59,351 bases of DNA from an uncultured Pelagibacteraceae bacterium (GTDB lineage Bacteria; Pseudomonadota; Alphaproteobacteria; Pelagibacterales; Pelagibacteraceae), in NCBI GenBank assembly GCA_902565935.1, contig CACFGT010000007.1, positions 1-59,351 on the forward strand. Direction: 5' to 3'. Shown piece after piece: positions 8,710-17,737 of the stretch (position 1 is its first letter; the number at the start of each line of letters is the position of its first letter). A program made the translations under genes and the position numbers. A model generated the notes under the pieces. That model did not search any database. It saw nothing but the letters and a program-made list of their open reading frames with translations, and was not told the origin of the DNA.

Positions 8710-9716
8710 CAGAGAAGATTAAAATAGAGAGTAAAAAAATTATTGAACCAAAAAAAATGGGCTTATTAGTTGAAAATCCTGTTTACAAACCATTTAGGTA
8801 CCCTTGGTGCTATGATGCATGGCTAACTCAACAAAGAATTCATTGGCTGCCAGAGGAGGTACCACTTGGCGATGACGTTAAGGATTGGCAAAAAAATTTA
8901 TCTCAGCCTGAAAAAAACTTATTAACTCAAATATTCAGATTTTTCACTCAAGCAGATGTAGAGGTTAATAATTGTTATTTAAGACATTACACAACTGTAT
9001 TTAAACCTACTGAAGTTTTAATGATGATGACAGCTTTTGCTGCAATGGAAACAGTTCATGTTGCTGCTTACTCTCACTTGTTAGATACAATTGGTATGCC
9101 TGAGTCTGAATACTCAGCTTTTATGAAATATAAAGAGATGAAAGATAAATATGATTACATGCAAGGTTTTAATGTTAATTCAAAAGAGGACATTGCTAAA
9201 ACAGTAGCAGTGTTTAGTGCTTTTACTGAAGGTCTTCAATTGTTTGCAAGCTTTGCAATTCTTCTTAATTTTCCAAGACATAACAAAATGAAAGGTATGG
9301 GTCAGATTGTTACCTGGTCAGTTAGGGATGAAACGCTTCATTGTAATTCAATGATAAGAATTTTCAAAGAATTCATAAAAGAAAATCCAGAAATTTGGAC
9401 ACCTAAATTAAAAAAAGAACTTTATGAAGCTTGTAGAATAATTGTTGAGCATGAAGATGCATTTATTGATCTTGCTTTTGAAATGGGTCCAATGGAAGGT
9501 TTGACTGCTCAAGAGGTAAAAGATTATATTAGATTTATAGCAAATAGAAGATTAGATCAACTTGGCTTAGAGCCTATTTATAAAGTTGATAAAAATCCTC
9601 TAACTTGGTTAGATACAATGTTGAACGCTGTTGAACACATGAACTTTTTTGAGGGTCGAGCGACAGAGTATTCTAAAGCCTCTACACAAGGAACTTGGGC
9701 CGAAGCATTTTCTTAA
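8700..9716 (+). CDS. nrdB: Ribonucleoside-diphosphate reductase, beta (small) subunit
   Basis: A 338-residue diiron radical subunit of class I ribonucleotide reductase. Seen: METVHVAAY, which holds the Glu-x-x-His iron ligands and the radical-bearing Tyr in the standard spacing, FTEGLQLFASF with the next Glu ligand, and RDETLHC with the last Glu-x-x-His pair. The start is the ATG at 8700 inside the end of nrdA, 9 bases after GAGGA; a GTG nine bases earlier is less likely because it overlaps that ribosome-binding site. The radical Tyr argues for a subclass Ia/Ib-type cofactor rather than the Tyr-less class Ic. Confidence 0.95.
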   Translation: MSVAEKIKIESKKIIEPKKMGLLVENPVYKPFRYPWCYDAWLTQQRIHWLPEEVPLGDDVKDWQKNLSQPEKNLLTQIFRFFTQADVEVNNCYLRHYTTVFKPTEVLMMMTAFAAMETVHVAAYSHLLDTIGMPESEYSAFMKYKEMKDKYDYMQGFNVNSKEDIAKTVAVFSAFTEGLQLFASFAILLNFPRHNKMKGMGQIVTWSVRDETLHCNSMIRIFKEFIKENPEIWTPKLKKELYEACRIIVEHEDAFIDLAFEMGPMEGLTAQEVKDYIRFIANRRLDQLGLEPIYKVDKNPLTWLDTMLNAVEHMNFFEGRATEYSKASTQGTWAEAFS

Positions 9717-9717
9717 A

Positions 9718-10782
9718 ATGAAATCGGCTAAAATACTATTAATTAATTTAATAGTATTTTTGATTGGATTTTTATTTTTAGAATTAAGTTTAAGAAGTTT
9801 TTTAACATTTAAACACTATCAAAATCCTTATAGTAACTACTGGGGTAAAACTTGGTTCAGATATAATCCAGTCAACTATATTTCTTTTGATGAAGAATTA
9901 AAGTTTAAACCTATACCTAACATAAAATTAAAAAATGTTGATTTACCTAGATGGGAAAAAAACTCAAATATATCTATTAATAATTTAAGTTTTAGAGATA
10001 ATAGAAATGATCTTCAAAAAACCAATGATAAAAGAATATTATTAGTAGGGGACTCCATTACTTTTGGGTCACAAGTAACTGATAAAAATACGTGGTCGTC
10101 TTGTTTAGAAAGAAAAGTTGAAATTAAAACTGATAATGCAGGAGTTCCAGGTTATAGTGCTGGGCAAGCAGTTAAAAGAGGTTTTTTAGAGAGTAAAAAA
10201 AGAAATTATTCACACATTATTTGGTCTATTTATTTTAGAGATTTTAGAAGAGATATTTCAGGAAAGATTTTACTCAAAGAAAATAATAAAATTTTATTTA
10301 ATAAAAAATTTGAGAAAGATACGAACAAAAAAATAAATATTTTCAAGAAAACTTACTTTATTTTGAAAGAGTATTCATTTGTAATTTATTACTTTGATAT
10401 AAAATTTTTAAAAGTAAAATTTGATAAAAATAGAGTTGAGATTGATAAAAATATTAATTTAAATGAAGATATATTAGTAAAAGAATTTGCTAAATATTTA
10501 ATTGAATACTTTAAAGACATTCAAATTAAAAATAAGATTATTTTACTACAATATCTTCATATTCAACCAGGTGATACAAAAGACAATAATCCTGAAATTT
10601 ATGATATTGAAATTTTAAAAGATACAGTTGTTAAACTTGCAAATAAACTTGATATAAAAGTTTATGATACAAACGATGTACTTAAAAAGTATACAAATGA
10701 GGAAAAAAAACTATTGTATTTTGATCATCATACAAAATTAGGTAACCAAATGATTTGTGACTTTGTATCAAAAAAATTATAG
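9718..10782 (+). CDS. SGNH/GDSL hydrolase-like protein with signal anchor
   Basis: A 354-residue protein. The ATG at 9718 puts a hydrophobic signal anchor (LLINLIVFLIGFLFLELSL) at the N-terminus; upstream readings lie inside nrdB. The SGNH block I is LLVGDSITFGSQV and the C-terminal FDHHTKLGNQ supplies the Asp/His block. The middle is very Lys, Ile and Asn rich. It starts one base after the nrdB stop and is convergent with the acyltransferase gene, sharing six bases with it at the stop codons (10777-10782). Role in envelope glycan acylation is inferred from the fold and the neighbour. Confidence 0.65.
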   Translation: MKSAKILLINLIVFLIGFLFLELSLRSFLTFKHYQNPYSNYWGKTWFRYNPVNYISFDEELKFKPIPNIKLKNVDLPRWEKNSNISINNLSFRDNRNDLQKTNDKRILLVGDSITFGSQVTDKNTWSSCLERKVEIKTDNAGVPGYSAGQAVKRGFLESKKRNYSHIIWSIYFRDFRRDISGKILLKENNKILFNKKFEKDTNKKINIFKKTYFILKEYSFVIYYFDIKFLKVKFDKNRVEIDKNINLNEDILVKEFAKYLIEYFKDIQIKNKIILLQYLHIQPGDTKDNNPEIYDIEILKDTVVKLANKLDIKVYDTNDVLKKYTNEEKKLLYFDHHTKLGNQMICDFVSKKL

Positions 10783-12735
10783 ATTATTAGGAAATAAGAA
10801 ATTTTCTATAATATCTTTATTTTGATCATAAACATATTGAGACCCATAGTTAGATAAATGATTATTATTTCTAAATAAAACTTTACTATTATGTATTTGT
10901 TTACATGTATTATTTTTACACAAAGTTTTTATCGGATCTATAAATAAAAATTCAAAATCTTGTGCAATTAATTCTTTACCATAAATATTTAGCTTATCAT
11001 TTAAAATTTTTGTATCATTAAAAAATTTTTCATTAGCAAGCTGTTTTTCATAAAATAAATCACATTTTCTATTATCTGAAAAATTTTTAGGTTTTAGATA
11101 ACAGGATTGATAATTTAAATTATCAGATTTTAGAAAAGGTATTTGACCAAATATTAATATTTTTCTTATCTCACTTAAATTTTTATTTTTTTTAATCTCT
11201 TTAATATTATTAATCCAGTTTACAGCTTGTTCATCTAAAGTAGATGTTTCTTGATATCTAAACCAGGTATGACCTACAATTAATATCTTAGCGTCAGTTC
11301 TTATCTCATTACAATATTTGATACTTTCATTAGGAAAATTTTCACAAATATGTTTATAAGCTACAACATTCAAACTTTTCTTCTCAGATAAATTCTTAAA
11401 TGGTTCAAACCACATCATATTATTAGAATCTCCTAACATTAAAATATCTAAATCATTTTCATTTCCATTTAGACAAATTTTTTCTTTTATGTTCTTATTT
11501 TTGCTAAAAATTTTTTCACATGGTTGAATTAATTTTTTTTCATTTGTAAGTATTTTTTTTTGTTCATAAGTTAATCTATCAACAAAACCTTCATTTAAAA
11601 TTGTAATACTAGATAATGATAGAAATATAATTGAAAGAAATGTTAATATTAAAATTTTTATCTTTTTAAGTTCTGATCTAAAAGGCTTTTCAATTATCTT
11701 TAATGAAACAAATGATAATAATATACTTATTGCTAGAATTATTAATTTTTCTGACAAAATGAGTTTATCGACTTTAATATATTTATATAATGTAATTATT
11801 GGCCAATGAATTAAGTATAAAGAATAACTTATTAATCCTATAAATACAGAAATTCTATTTTTTAAAATGAAATTAAAATGTTCAGCATCACGAAAATGAA
11901 TGATAATTGCCGAACCAATTAAGCATGGAATAGTGAATATTATTTGTAATTCAAGATTTGGTTTAATTATTACTAGCGAAATAAAAATTAAAACTAATCC
12001 TAAAATAAAAAAAATTTGTTTATTAAATTTATTAAAATTTTGTTTTGGTAAATAAAATAAGATTACACCAAAAAAAAATTCGTAAAGTCTAAATGGAATC
12101 AAATAAAAAAGAGTATCAGAGATATATTTACCAAAAAAGATTCCACCTAAAGAATTATTTTCTATAACGGGACCTTTTGAATTAATATACAAACAAACAA
12201 TAGTTGTTAATATTAAAAAAGAAATTATAATTGAAAGAATTGTTTTCTTATTCAATTTTTTAAAGAACAATATAATAAAAGGAATTATTAAATAAAAACT
12301 CATCTCAATTCCTAATGACCAAGTATGAACAAGCGACTTAAATTCATTTATTTGGTCAAAATAATTACTTTCAGACCAATAATAAAAGTTTGAAATAAAA
12401 AAAAATGATGAGATAGCAGATTTTACTACCTTAACATAATCTACTGGGCTTAAAATTAGGTAACCAAAAGAAACCACAATCAAAAGAATAAAAAGTAATG
12501 CTGGAAAAAGTCTTTTAATTCTTTTAATTAAAAAATTGAAAAAGTTGAAATTCTTATTATCATAATTGTGATAGATAATTTTAGTTATGAGGTAACCACT
12601 AATAACAAAAAAAATATCTACACCTAAAAAACCTCCACTAAAAAATGGAATTTTTAAATGATAAAAAACAACTAAAATTACAGCAATAGCTCTTAATCCA
12701 TCTATTTCTGGAATATATTTTAACTTATCATTCAT
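10777..12735 (-). CDS. OafA/YrhL-type acyltransferase with SGNH domain
   Basis: A 652-residue membrane protein. The N-terminal acyltransferase-3 domain (about residues 1-360, roughly ten helices) begins with EIDGLRAIAVILVVFYH and FLGVDIFFVISGYLIT, both hallmarks of the family, and carries the HTWSLGIEMSFY motif. The C-terminal SGNH domain (from about residue 430) has the GDSNNMMWF nucleophile block and ends with a histidine in NNNHLSNYG. Proteins of this layout O-acetylate lipopolysaccharide, peptidoglycan or other exported glycans, moving the acyl group across the inner membrane. The acceptor here is unknown. Confidence 0.88.
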   Translation of the reverse strand: MNDKLKYIPEIDGLRAIAVILVVFYHLKIPFFSGGFLGVDIFFVISGYLITKIIYHNYDNKNFNFFNFLIKRIKRLFPALLFILLIVVSFGYLILSPVDYVKVVKSAISSFFFISNFYYWSESNYFDQINEFKSLVHTWSLGIEMSFYLIIPFIILFFKKLNKKTILSIIISFLILTTIVCLYINSKGPVIENNSLGGIFFGKYISDTLFYLIPFRLYEFFFGVILFYLPKQNFNKFNKQIFFILGLVLIFISLVIIKPNLELQIIFTIPCLIGSAIIIHFRDAEHFNFILKNRISVFIGLISYSLYLIHWPIITLYKYIKVDKLILSEKLIILAISILLSFVSLKIIEKPFRSELKKIKILILTFLSIIFLSLSSITILNEGFVDRLTYEQKKILTNEKKLIQPCEKIFSKNKNIKEKICLNGNENDLDILMLGDSNNMMWFEPFKNLSEKKSLNVVAYKHICENFPNESIKYCNEIRTDAKILIVGHTWFRYQETSTLDEQAVNWINNIKEIKKNKNLSEIRKILIFGQIPFLKSDNLNYQSCYLKPKNFSDNRKCDLFYEKQLANEKFFNDTKILNDKLNIYGKELIAQDFEFLFIDPIKTLCKNNTCKQIHNSKVLFRNNNHLSNYGSQYVYDQNKDIIENFLFPNNL

Positions 12736-12779
12736 ATTACATGAATATGTTTATTATATTTTTTAGATTAAGAAAATTT

Positions 12780-13904
12780 TTATCTTTGATTTAATTGAAC
12801 AACTTTTCTATGCTGATTTCCTTTATAACTAGCTAAGGGTCTTATAAGTTTATTTGCAGCGTGTTGTTCCATTATATGTGCTGACCAACCTGTGATTCTT
12901 GATACTACAAAGATGGGTGTAAAAAAATCAGTATCAAACCCCATTAAATGATATGTGGGGCCTGTCGGATAATCTACATTTGGATGGATATTTTTTCTGT
13001 CTATCATCACTTTTTCTACAATATCATAAATTTTTTCAAACTTTTTATCTTTTTTAATTTTAGCAACTTTCGCAAAATATTTTCTCATTGTAGGAACTCT
13101 AGAGTCGCCTGATTTATAAACTCTATGTCCAAAACCCATTACAACTTCTTTTTTGTCTAAAGCAGTATTAATCCATTTAAGTGCATTATTAGGAGATTTA
13201 ATTTTATTCATCATATGCATTACCTCTTCATTAGCTCCTCCATGAAGTGGACCTTTTAAACTTGCAATTGCTCCAGTAATAGCACCATGAATATCAGACA
13301 AACTACTTGTTATAGTTCTTGCTGTAAATGTTGATACGTTGAAACTATGCTCAGCGTATAAAATTAGAGAAACATCAAAAGCTTTAACTATTTCTTTTTG
13401 GGGAACTTTTCCAAAACACATATAAAAAAAGTTTTCAGCGATATTTAAATTTTTTTTAGGTTTAATAATTTTTTTACCTTTTCTTAATCTGTAAAATGCC
13501 GCTAAAGCCGTAGGAGTTTTAGCTAAAATTCTTATAGCTTTTCTCATATTTGCTTCTGGAGAGGAATCTGTAGTTTCTTTGTCTTCAAGACCCATTATGC
13601 TTACAGCTGTTCTTGCTACATCCATTGGATGAGATTTTCTAGGCATTTTTTTGAGCATTGAATAAAGATCTTTAGATAATTCTCTATTATTTTTTTCTTC
13701 TTTTTCAAATTTTCTGAGCTGAATAGTGTTGGGTAGATCTTTATTCAAAATCAAGTAAGCAACTTCTTCAAACCTACAATATTCACATAAATCTTGCGCA
13801 GCATAACCTCTGTATGTAAGAGAATTGATTTCAGGCATCACCTTAGAAACTTCAGTTTCATCAACAACTATTCCAAGCAATCCTTTTTTAATATCATCAC
13901 TCAT
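12780..13904 (-). CDS. prpC: 2-methylcitrate synthase
   Basis: A 374-residue citrate synthase family protein. Seen: LKGPLHGGANEEV and MGFGHRVYKSGDSR with the two catalytic His residues, and RPLASYKGNQHRKV near the C-terminus. The size fits short type II (methyl)citrate synthases. It is last in prpD-prpB-prpC, each pair overlapping by one base, so propionyl-CoA plus oxaloacetate condensation is the likely role rather than the main citrate synthase. The annotation as PrpC depends on this operon. Confidence 0.88.
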   Translation of the reverse strand: MSDDIKKGLLGIVVDETEVSKVMPEINSLTYRGYAAQDLCEYCRFEEVAYLILNKDLPNTIQLRKFEKEEKNNRELSKDLYSMLKKMPRKSHPMDVARTAVSIMGLEDKETTDSSPEANMRKAIRILAKTPTALAAFYRLRKGKKIIKPKKNLNIAENFFYMCFGKVPQKEIVKAFDVSLILYAEHSFNVSTFTARTITSSLSDIHGAITGAIASLKGPLHGGANEEVMHMMNKIKSPNNALKWINTALDKKEVVMGFGHRVYKSGDSRVPTMRKYFAKVAKIKKDKKFEKIYDIVEKVMIDRKNIHPNVDYPTGPTYHLMGFDTDFFTPIFVVSRITGWSAHIMEQHAANKLIRPLASYKGNQHRKVVQLNQR

Positions 13905-14800
13905 TATTCATGACCCTCAGTGCTAAAATTATAAATTTTTTCATCTAAACTATTATATTTCTCGTAATCAACAAGTTCATATAATCGTTTTCGTGTCTGC
14001 ATTTTATCAATAATATTGTTCTGATGTCCATTTGCATAAATGTCTCTCAATCCATCTTCCACATTTTTCATTGCTAATCTTTGTGTTGTAACTGGATAAA
14101 TAACTATATTGTATCCGAAATTTTCAAGTTCTTTATAATTAAACAATTTTGATTTACCAAACTCAGTCATATTAGCCAATAAGTAGCACGACAATTCTTT
14201 TCTAACTTTTTCGAAGTCTTTTTCATTTTGTAAAGCCTCTGGAAAAATTATTTCAGCACCTGCATCAATATATGCTTTACATCTATAAATCATTTTGTCG
14301 ATTCCCTCTACACTTTTTGCATCTGATCTAGCAATAATTTTAAAATTTTTATCTTTTTTAGCTGATATACATTCTTTAATTTTTTTTACCATTGCATCAG
14401 TAGATATCAATTCTTTGTTATCTAAGTGGCCACATCTTTTCCTTTCGATTTGATCCTCTAAATGAACTGCAGAGATCCCAAATTCTTCAAAGGTTTCAAT
14501 TGTTTCTTTACAGGATTTAAAACCTGTATCAATATCAACGATTGTTGGAAGATTTGTTACTCTTGAAATAAGATAAGATCGTGTACTCACATCTTGGAGT
14601 GTTGTTAAACCTATATCTGGAAAACCAAGGTCGTTAGCCATCACACCACCTGAAACATAAACTGCATCGTACCCAATTTCTTCAATTAATTTTGCAGTCA
14701 AAGGGTTGTAAGCACCAGGAACTCTTAAAATTTTATTAGATTTTAATTTTTTAACAAAATCTTCTCTTTTTTGATTTGGTTCTTTCTCTACAAAGTGCAT
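13904..14800 (-). CDS. prpB: Methylisocitrate lyase
   Basis: A 298-residue member of the isocitrate lyase / PEP mutase superfamily that splits 2-methylisocitrate into pyruvate and succinate. Seen: the N-terminal RVPGAYNPLTAKLIEEIGYDAVYVSGG, the metal-site IVDIDTGF, and the catalytic loop KRCGHLDNKELIS with the KRCGH signature found in PrpB. Start and stop codons overlap those of prpD and prpC by one base each, showing a tightly coupled operon for propionyl-CoA disposal. Confidence 0.92.
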   Translation of the reverse strand: MHFVEKEPNQKREDFVKKLKSNKILRVPGAYNPLTAKLIEEIGYDAVYVSGGVMANDLGFPDIGLTTLQDVSTRSYLISRVTNLPTIVDIDTGFKSCKETIETFEEFGISAVHLEDQIERKRCGHLDNKELISTDAMVKKIKECISAKKDKNFKIIARSDAKSVEGIDKMIYRCKAYIDAGAEIIFPEALQNEKDFEKVRKELSCYLLANMTEFGKSKLFNYKELENFGYNIVIYPVTTQRLAMKNVEDGLRDIYANGHQNNIIDKMQTRKRLYELVDYEKYNSLDEKIYNFSTEGHE

Positions 14801-16302
14801 TAAAAAATTCCTCTTTTTATATTTCTTTTAAGTTTACTTTTTTTTACCTCTATATTTAACTTATTTAATTGTCCTGATTTAAGTTTTCTTAAATTTTGCA
14901 CTGTTCTTAAAAATCTTTCAGTTTCTTTTTTACTTAATATATTTTCTGTAAGAGTCAAAAATTTGTTTATGTAATTTCTCCTTTTAAAGGGACGAGTTCC
15001 ATAAGGATGAGCATCAGCAACACCTTGCTCTTCAGTAATTTTTGTACCATTTTTAAGAGTTATTACAACTTTAGCACCAAATGCTTTTTTCTTTGGATTT
15101 GGATCATGATATCTTTTAGTCCACTTTTTGTCCTCATGTGTTTTGATTAATTTCCATATTCTAATTGTACTTTTTCTTGTGGCTCTCGCTTTAGTGTATG
15201 ATTTGACGTGATGCCAAGTTCCATCCTCTAAGGCCACAGCAAATATGTACATAATAGAATGATCTAGTGTTTCTCTGCTTGCGTTTGGATCCATTTTTTG
15301 AGGATCATTGGCACCTGTTCCAATTACATAGTGTGTATGATGGCTAGTATAAATATCTATCTTTTTAATTTGATTAAAATTTTGAACTTTTTTTTTAAGT
15401 TTTTTTGCTAAGTCAATTAAAGCTTGAGATTGATATTCAGCTGAATATTCTTTTGTGTAAGTTTCAAGAATTGCTTTTTTTGTTTCATTTTTTTTTGGAA
15501 GAGGAACTTTATACAAGGCTTTTTTACCATCAAGAATTCTTGCTATTACACTATCTTCACCTTCATAGATAGGACTGGGGGCACCCTCACCACGCATTGC
15601 TCTATCCACAGCTTCTATCGCAAGTTTTCCAGCATGCGCAGGGGCATATGCTTTCCAACTTGATATTTCACCTTTTCTAGATTGCCGAGTAGAAATAGTA
15701 GTATGAAGAGCTTGTTGCACTGCTTGATAAATAGTTTCAGTATTTAATCTTAACATCGAACCAATTCCAGCTGCAACACTCGGACCTAAATGAGCTATGT
15801 GATCGACTTTATGTTTATGTAAACAAATTCCTTTAACTAAATTCACCTGGACTTCATAGGCAGTTATGATTCCTCTTAGAAGATCCAAACCACTTCTTTT
15901 ATTTTGTTGAGCTACACTGATTAGAGGAGGAATGTTGTCTCCTGGATGGCTATAGTCAGCAGCTAAAAAAGTATCATGAAAATCAAGTTCTCTTACAGCA
16001 GTTCCATTTGACCAGGCTGCCCACTCACAATCAAACGTTAATTTATTATTAACTCCAAATAAAGTTGCTCCATTATTTCTAGAGTGTTTAAGCGCCATCT
16101 CTCTTGATGCCATAACTGGTTTTCTATTTAAAGATGCTATTGCAACTGATGCATTGTCAATAATTCTATTAATTACCATTTCAATCGAATCCTTATTTAA
16201 CTTTGCTTTGTCACTTGCTATTTCGGCAATTTTCCATGCAAGTTGATTTTTTTTGGGTAAGTATTTTTTAGATGGATAAACTTTAACACTATGTAATTTC
16301 AA
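14800..16302 (-). CDS. prpD: 2-methylcitrate dehydratase
   Basis: A 500-residue MmgE/PrpD family protein that dehydrates 2-methylcitrate to 2-methyl-cis-aconitate. Seen: the N-terminal helical domain with [19 protein letters not shown] and the [14 protein letters not shown] region, [35 protein letters not shown], and a lysine-rich C-terminal domain with the conserved [15 protein letters not shown] segment. It heads the prpDBC operon. The 54 bases before the next gene upstream leave room for the operon promoter. No PrpR-type regulator is present in the window. Confidence 0.92.
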   Translation of the reverse strand: MKLHSVKVYPSKKYLPKKNQLAWKIAEIASDKAKLNKDSIEMVINRIIDNASVAIASLNRKPVMASREMALKHSRNNGATLFGVNNKLTFDCEWAAWSNGTAVRELDFHDTFLAADYSHPGDNIPPLISVAQQNKRSGLDLLRGIITAYEVQVNLVKGICLHKHKVDHIAHLGPSVAAGIGSMLRLNTETIYQAVQQALHTTISTRQSRKGEISSWKAYAPAHAGKLAIEAVDRAMRGEGAPSPIYEGEDSVIARILDGKKALYKVPLPKKNETKKAILETYTKEYSAEYQSQALIDLAKKLKKKVQNFNQIKKIDIYTSHHTHYVIGTGANDPQKMDPNASRETLDHSIMYIFAVALEDGTWHHVKSYTKARATRKSTIRIWKLIKTHEDKKWTKRYHDPNPKKKAFGAKVVITLKNGTKITEEQGVADAHPYGTRPFKRRNYINKFLTLTENILSKKETERFLRTVQNLRKLKSGQLNKLNIEVKKSKLKRNIKRGIF

Positions 16303-16356
16303 AATAACTCCTAATAATCGAAATTGTTTTTAATGATTAAAAAAAAATAATCAATA

Positions 16357-17040
16357 TTAAAGATATTTTTCTACAATTTTCTCAATTCCTACAAAGTCTC
16401 TTATTAAGTGATTGTGATAAATTTCATTTATATTTTTTTCTGTGTAACCATCTTCCAACAAAATAACAGGAATTCCAGCTTCTTTCGCTGCGTTTGCATC
16501 TGTTTCACTATCACCAATCATTAAAGACTTTTTTATATCTCCATCTAAAATTTCTATAACAGATGTTAAGTGTCTTGGATCTGGTTTACAATAATCAAAT
16601 GTATTATGTCCAGCAACATATTCAAAAAAATCATAAATACCGATTTTTTTTAAAAGATCTATAGATAGATGTTCTTGTTTATTTGTACAAACTGCCATCA
16701 AAATTTCTTTTTTTTTTGCCCAAATTAAAAAATCTTTTACACCTTTAATGAGCTTACTTTCATTAACAATATTTTTTCCATAGAAATCTACAAATTCTGT
16801 AACCATCTCTTTTTTAATTTTTTCATCCTCAATTTTTCCAAATTCCTTTTTAGCTTGTCCCCAAATAGATCTTCCAAGCATTGCACCAGCCCCTTGTCCA
16901 ACCAAATTTCTAATTTCCTCAGTTGATTTTGTTGGATAACCAAATCTTTTCATTACATGATTGTGAGCTCTCATTAAGTCCGGCGCTGTATCGACTAAAG
17001 TTCCATCTAAATCAAAAAGAATTGTAAATTTTTTATTCAT
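16357..17040 (-). CDS. gph: HAD phosphatase, phosphoglycolate phosphatase-like
   Basis: A 227-residue HAD hydrolase. Seen: motif I FDLDGTLVDTAPD with both Asp residues, motif II in AVCTNK, motif III Lys in YCKPDPRHL, and motif IV MIGDSETDANAAKEAG. The alpha-helical cap is of the subclass I Gph type. I chose the ATG at 17040; a TTG six bases earlier is the only in-frame extension. It is divergent from the GlmU-like gene. Phosphoglycolate phosphatase is the usual name, but these enzymes vary in substrate. Confidence 0.75.
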   Translation of the reverse strand: MNKKFTILFDLDGTLVDTAPDLMRAHNHVMKRFGYPTKSTEEIRNLVGQGAGAMLGRSIWGQAKKEFGKIEDEKIKKEMVTEFVDFYGKNIVNESKLIKGVKDFLIWAKKKEILMAVCTNKQEHLSIDLLKKIGIYDFFEYVAGHNTFDYCKPDPRHLTSVIEILDGDIKKSLMIGDSETDANAAKEAGIPVILLEDGYTEKNINEIYHNHLIRDFVGIEKIVEKYL

Positions 17041-17111
17041 AATCAAAAGTATTTTTAAGAAATATTTTGTGAATTAAGAAAGGTATATACTTAATATAAA
17101 GAATTTCAAAG

Positions 17112-17735
17112 ATGAAACGATTAAAAATAAAAAATTCTCAAAATAATTTAAGAAATAAATTTTTAAAGATGGGTGTCAAAATGATTGGATCAGAAACAAT
17201 TTTTTTCTCAAAAGATACAAGAATTGGTACGAATGTAACTATAGAGCCTTATGTTGTTTTTGGTCCAAAAGTAAAAATTGGAAATAATGTAATCATAAAA
17301 TCATTTTCTCATCTGGAGGATTGTAAAATAGGAAATAAAGTAGATGTCGGTCCATATGCAAGAATTAGACCAGGCTCAGTTTTAAAAGAGGGATCTAAAG
17401 TTGGAAATTTTGTTGAAGTAAAAAAAAGTGTATTAGGCAAGAATTCTAAAGCAAGTCATTTAACTTATATTGGAGATAGCTCTATAGGTAAATCAGTTAA
17501 CATAGGTGCAGGCACAATTACTTGTAACTATGATGGAGTAAAAAAAAACAAAACAAAAATTAAAGATAATGTGTTTATTGGTTCAAACACATCTTTAGTT
17601 GCTCCTTTAACTTTGGAAGAAAATAGTGTGATTGGTGCTGGCTCAGTTATTACTAAAAACGTTAGAAGAAAAACATTAGCATTGACTAGAAGCTTACAGA
17701 CAGAGGTAAAAAATTATAAAAAAAAGAAAAAGTAA
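17112..17735 (+). CDS. GlmU C-terminal half: glucosamine-1-phosphate N-acetyltransferase domain only
   Basis: A 207-residue left-handed beta-helix protein made of hexapeptide repeats. It matches the acetyltransferase half of GlmU closely: [55 protein letters not shown]. The segment [13 protein letters not shown] matches the linker that joins the two halves in full-length alphaproteobacterial GlmU. The uridylyltransferase half (about 230 residues) is absent and the preceding gene is divergent, so this is not a sequencing break of a longer frame. It should acetylate GlcN-1-phosphate. It sits 2 bases before glmS in the same pathway. Confidence 0.85.
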   Translation: MKRLKIKNSQNNLRNKFLKMGVKMIGSETIFFSKDTRIGTNVTIEPYVVFGPKVKIGNNVIIKSFSHLEDCKIGNKVDVGPYARIRPGSVLKEGSKVGNFVEVKKSVLGKNSKASHLTYIGDSSIGKSVNIGAGTITCNYDGVKKNKTKIKDNVFIGSNTSLVAPLTLEENSVIGAGSVITKNVRRKTLALTRSLQTEVKNYKKKKK

Positions 17736-17737
17736 AT

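Noticed and set aside
16303..16356. Riboswitch or leader element before prpD
   Set aside because: Only 54 bases of A/T-rich sequence with no stable pairing that I can recognise.
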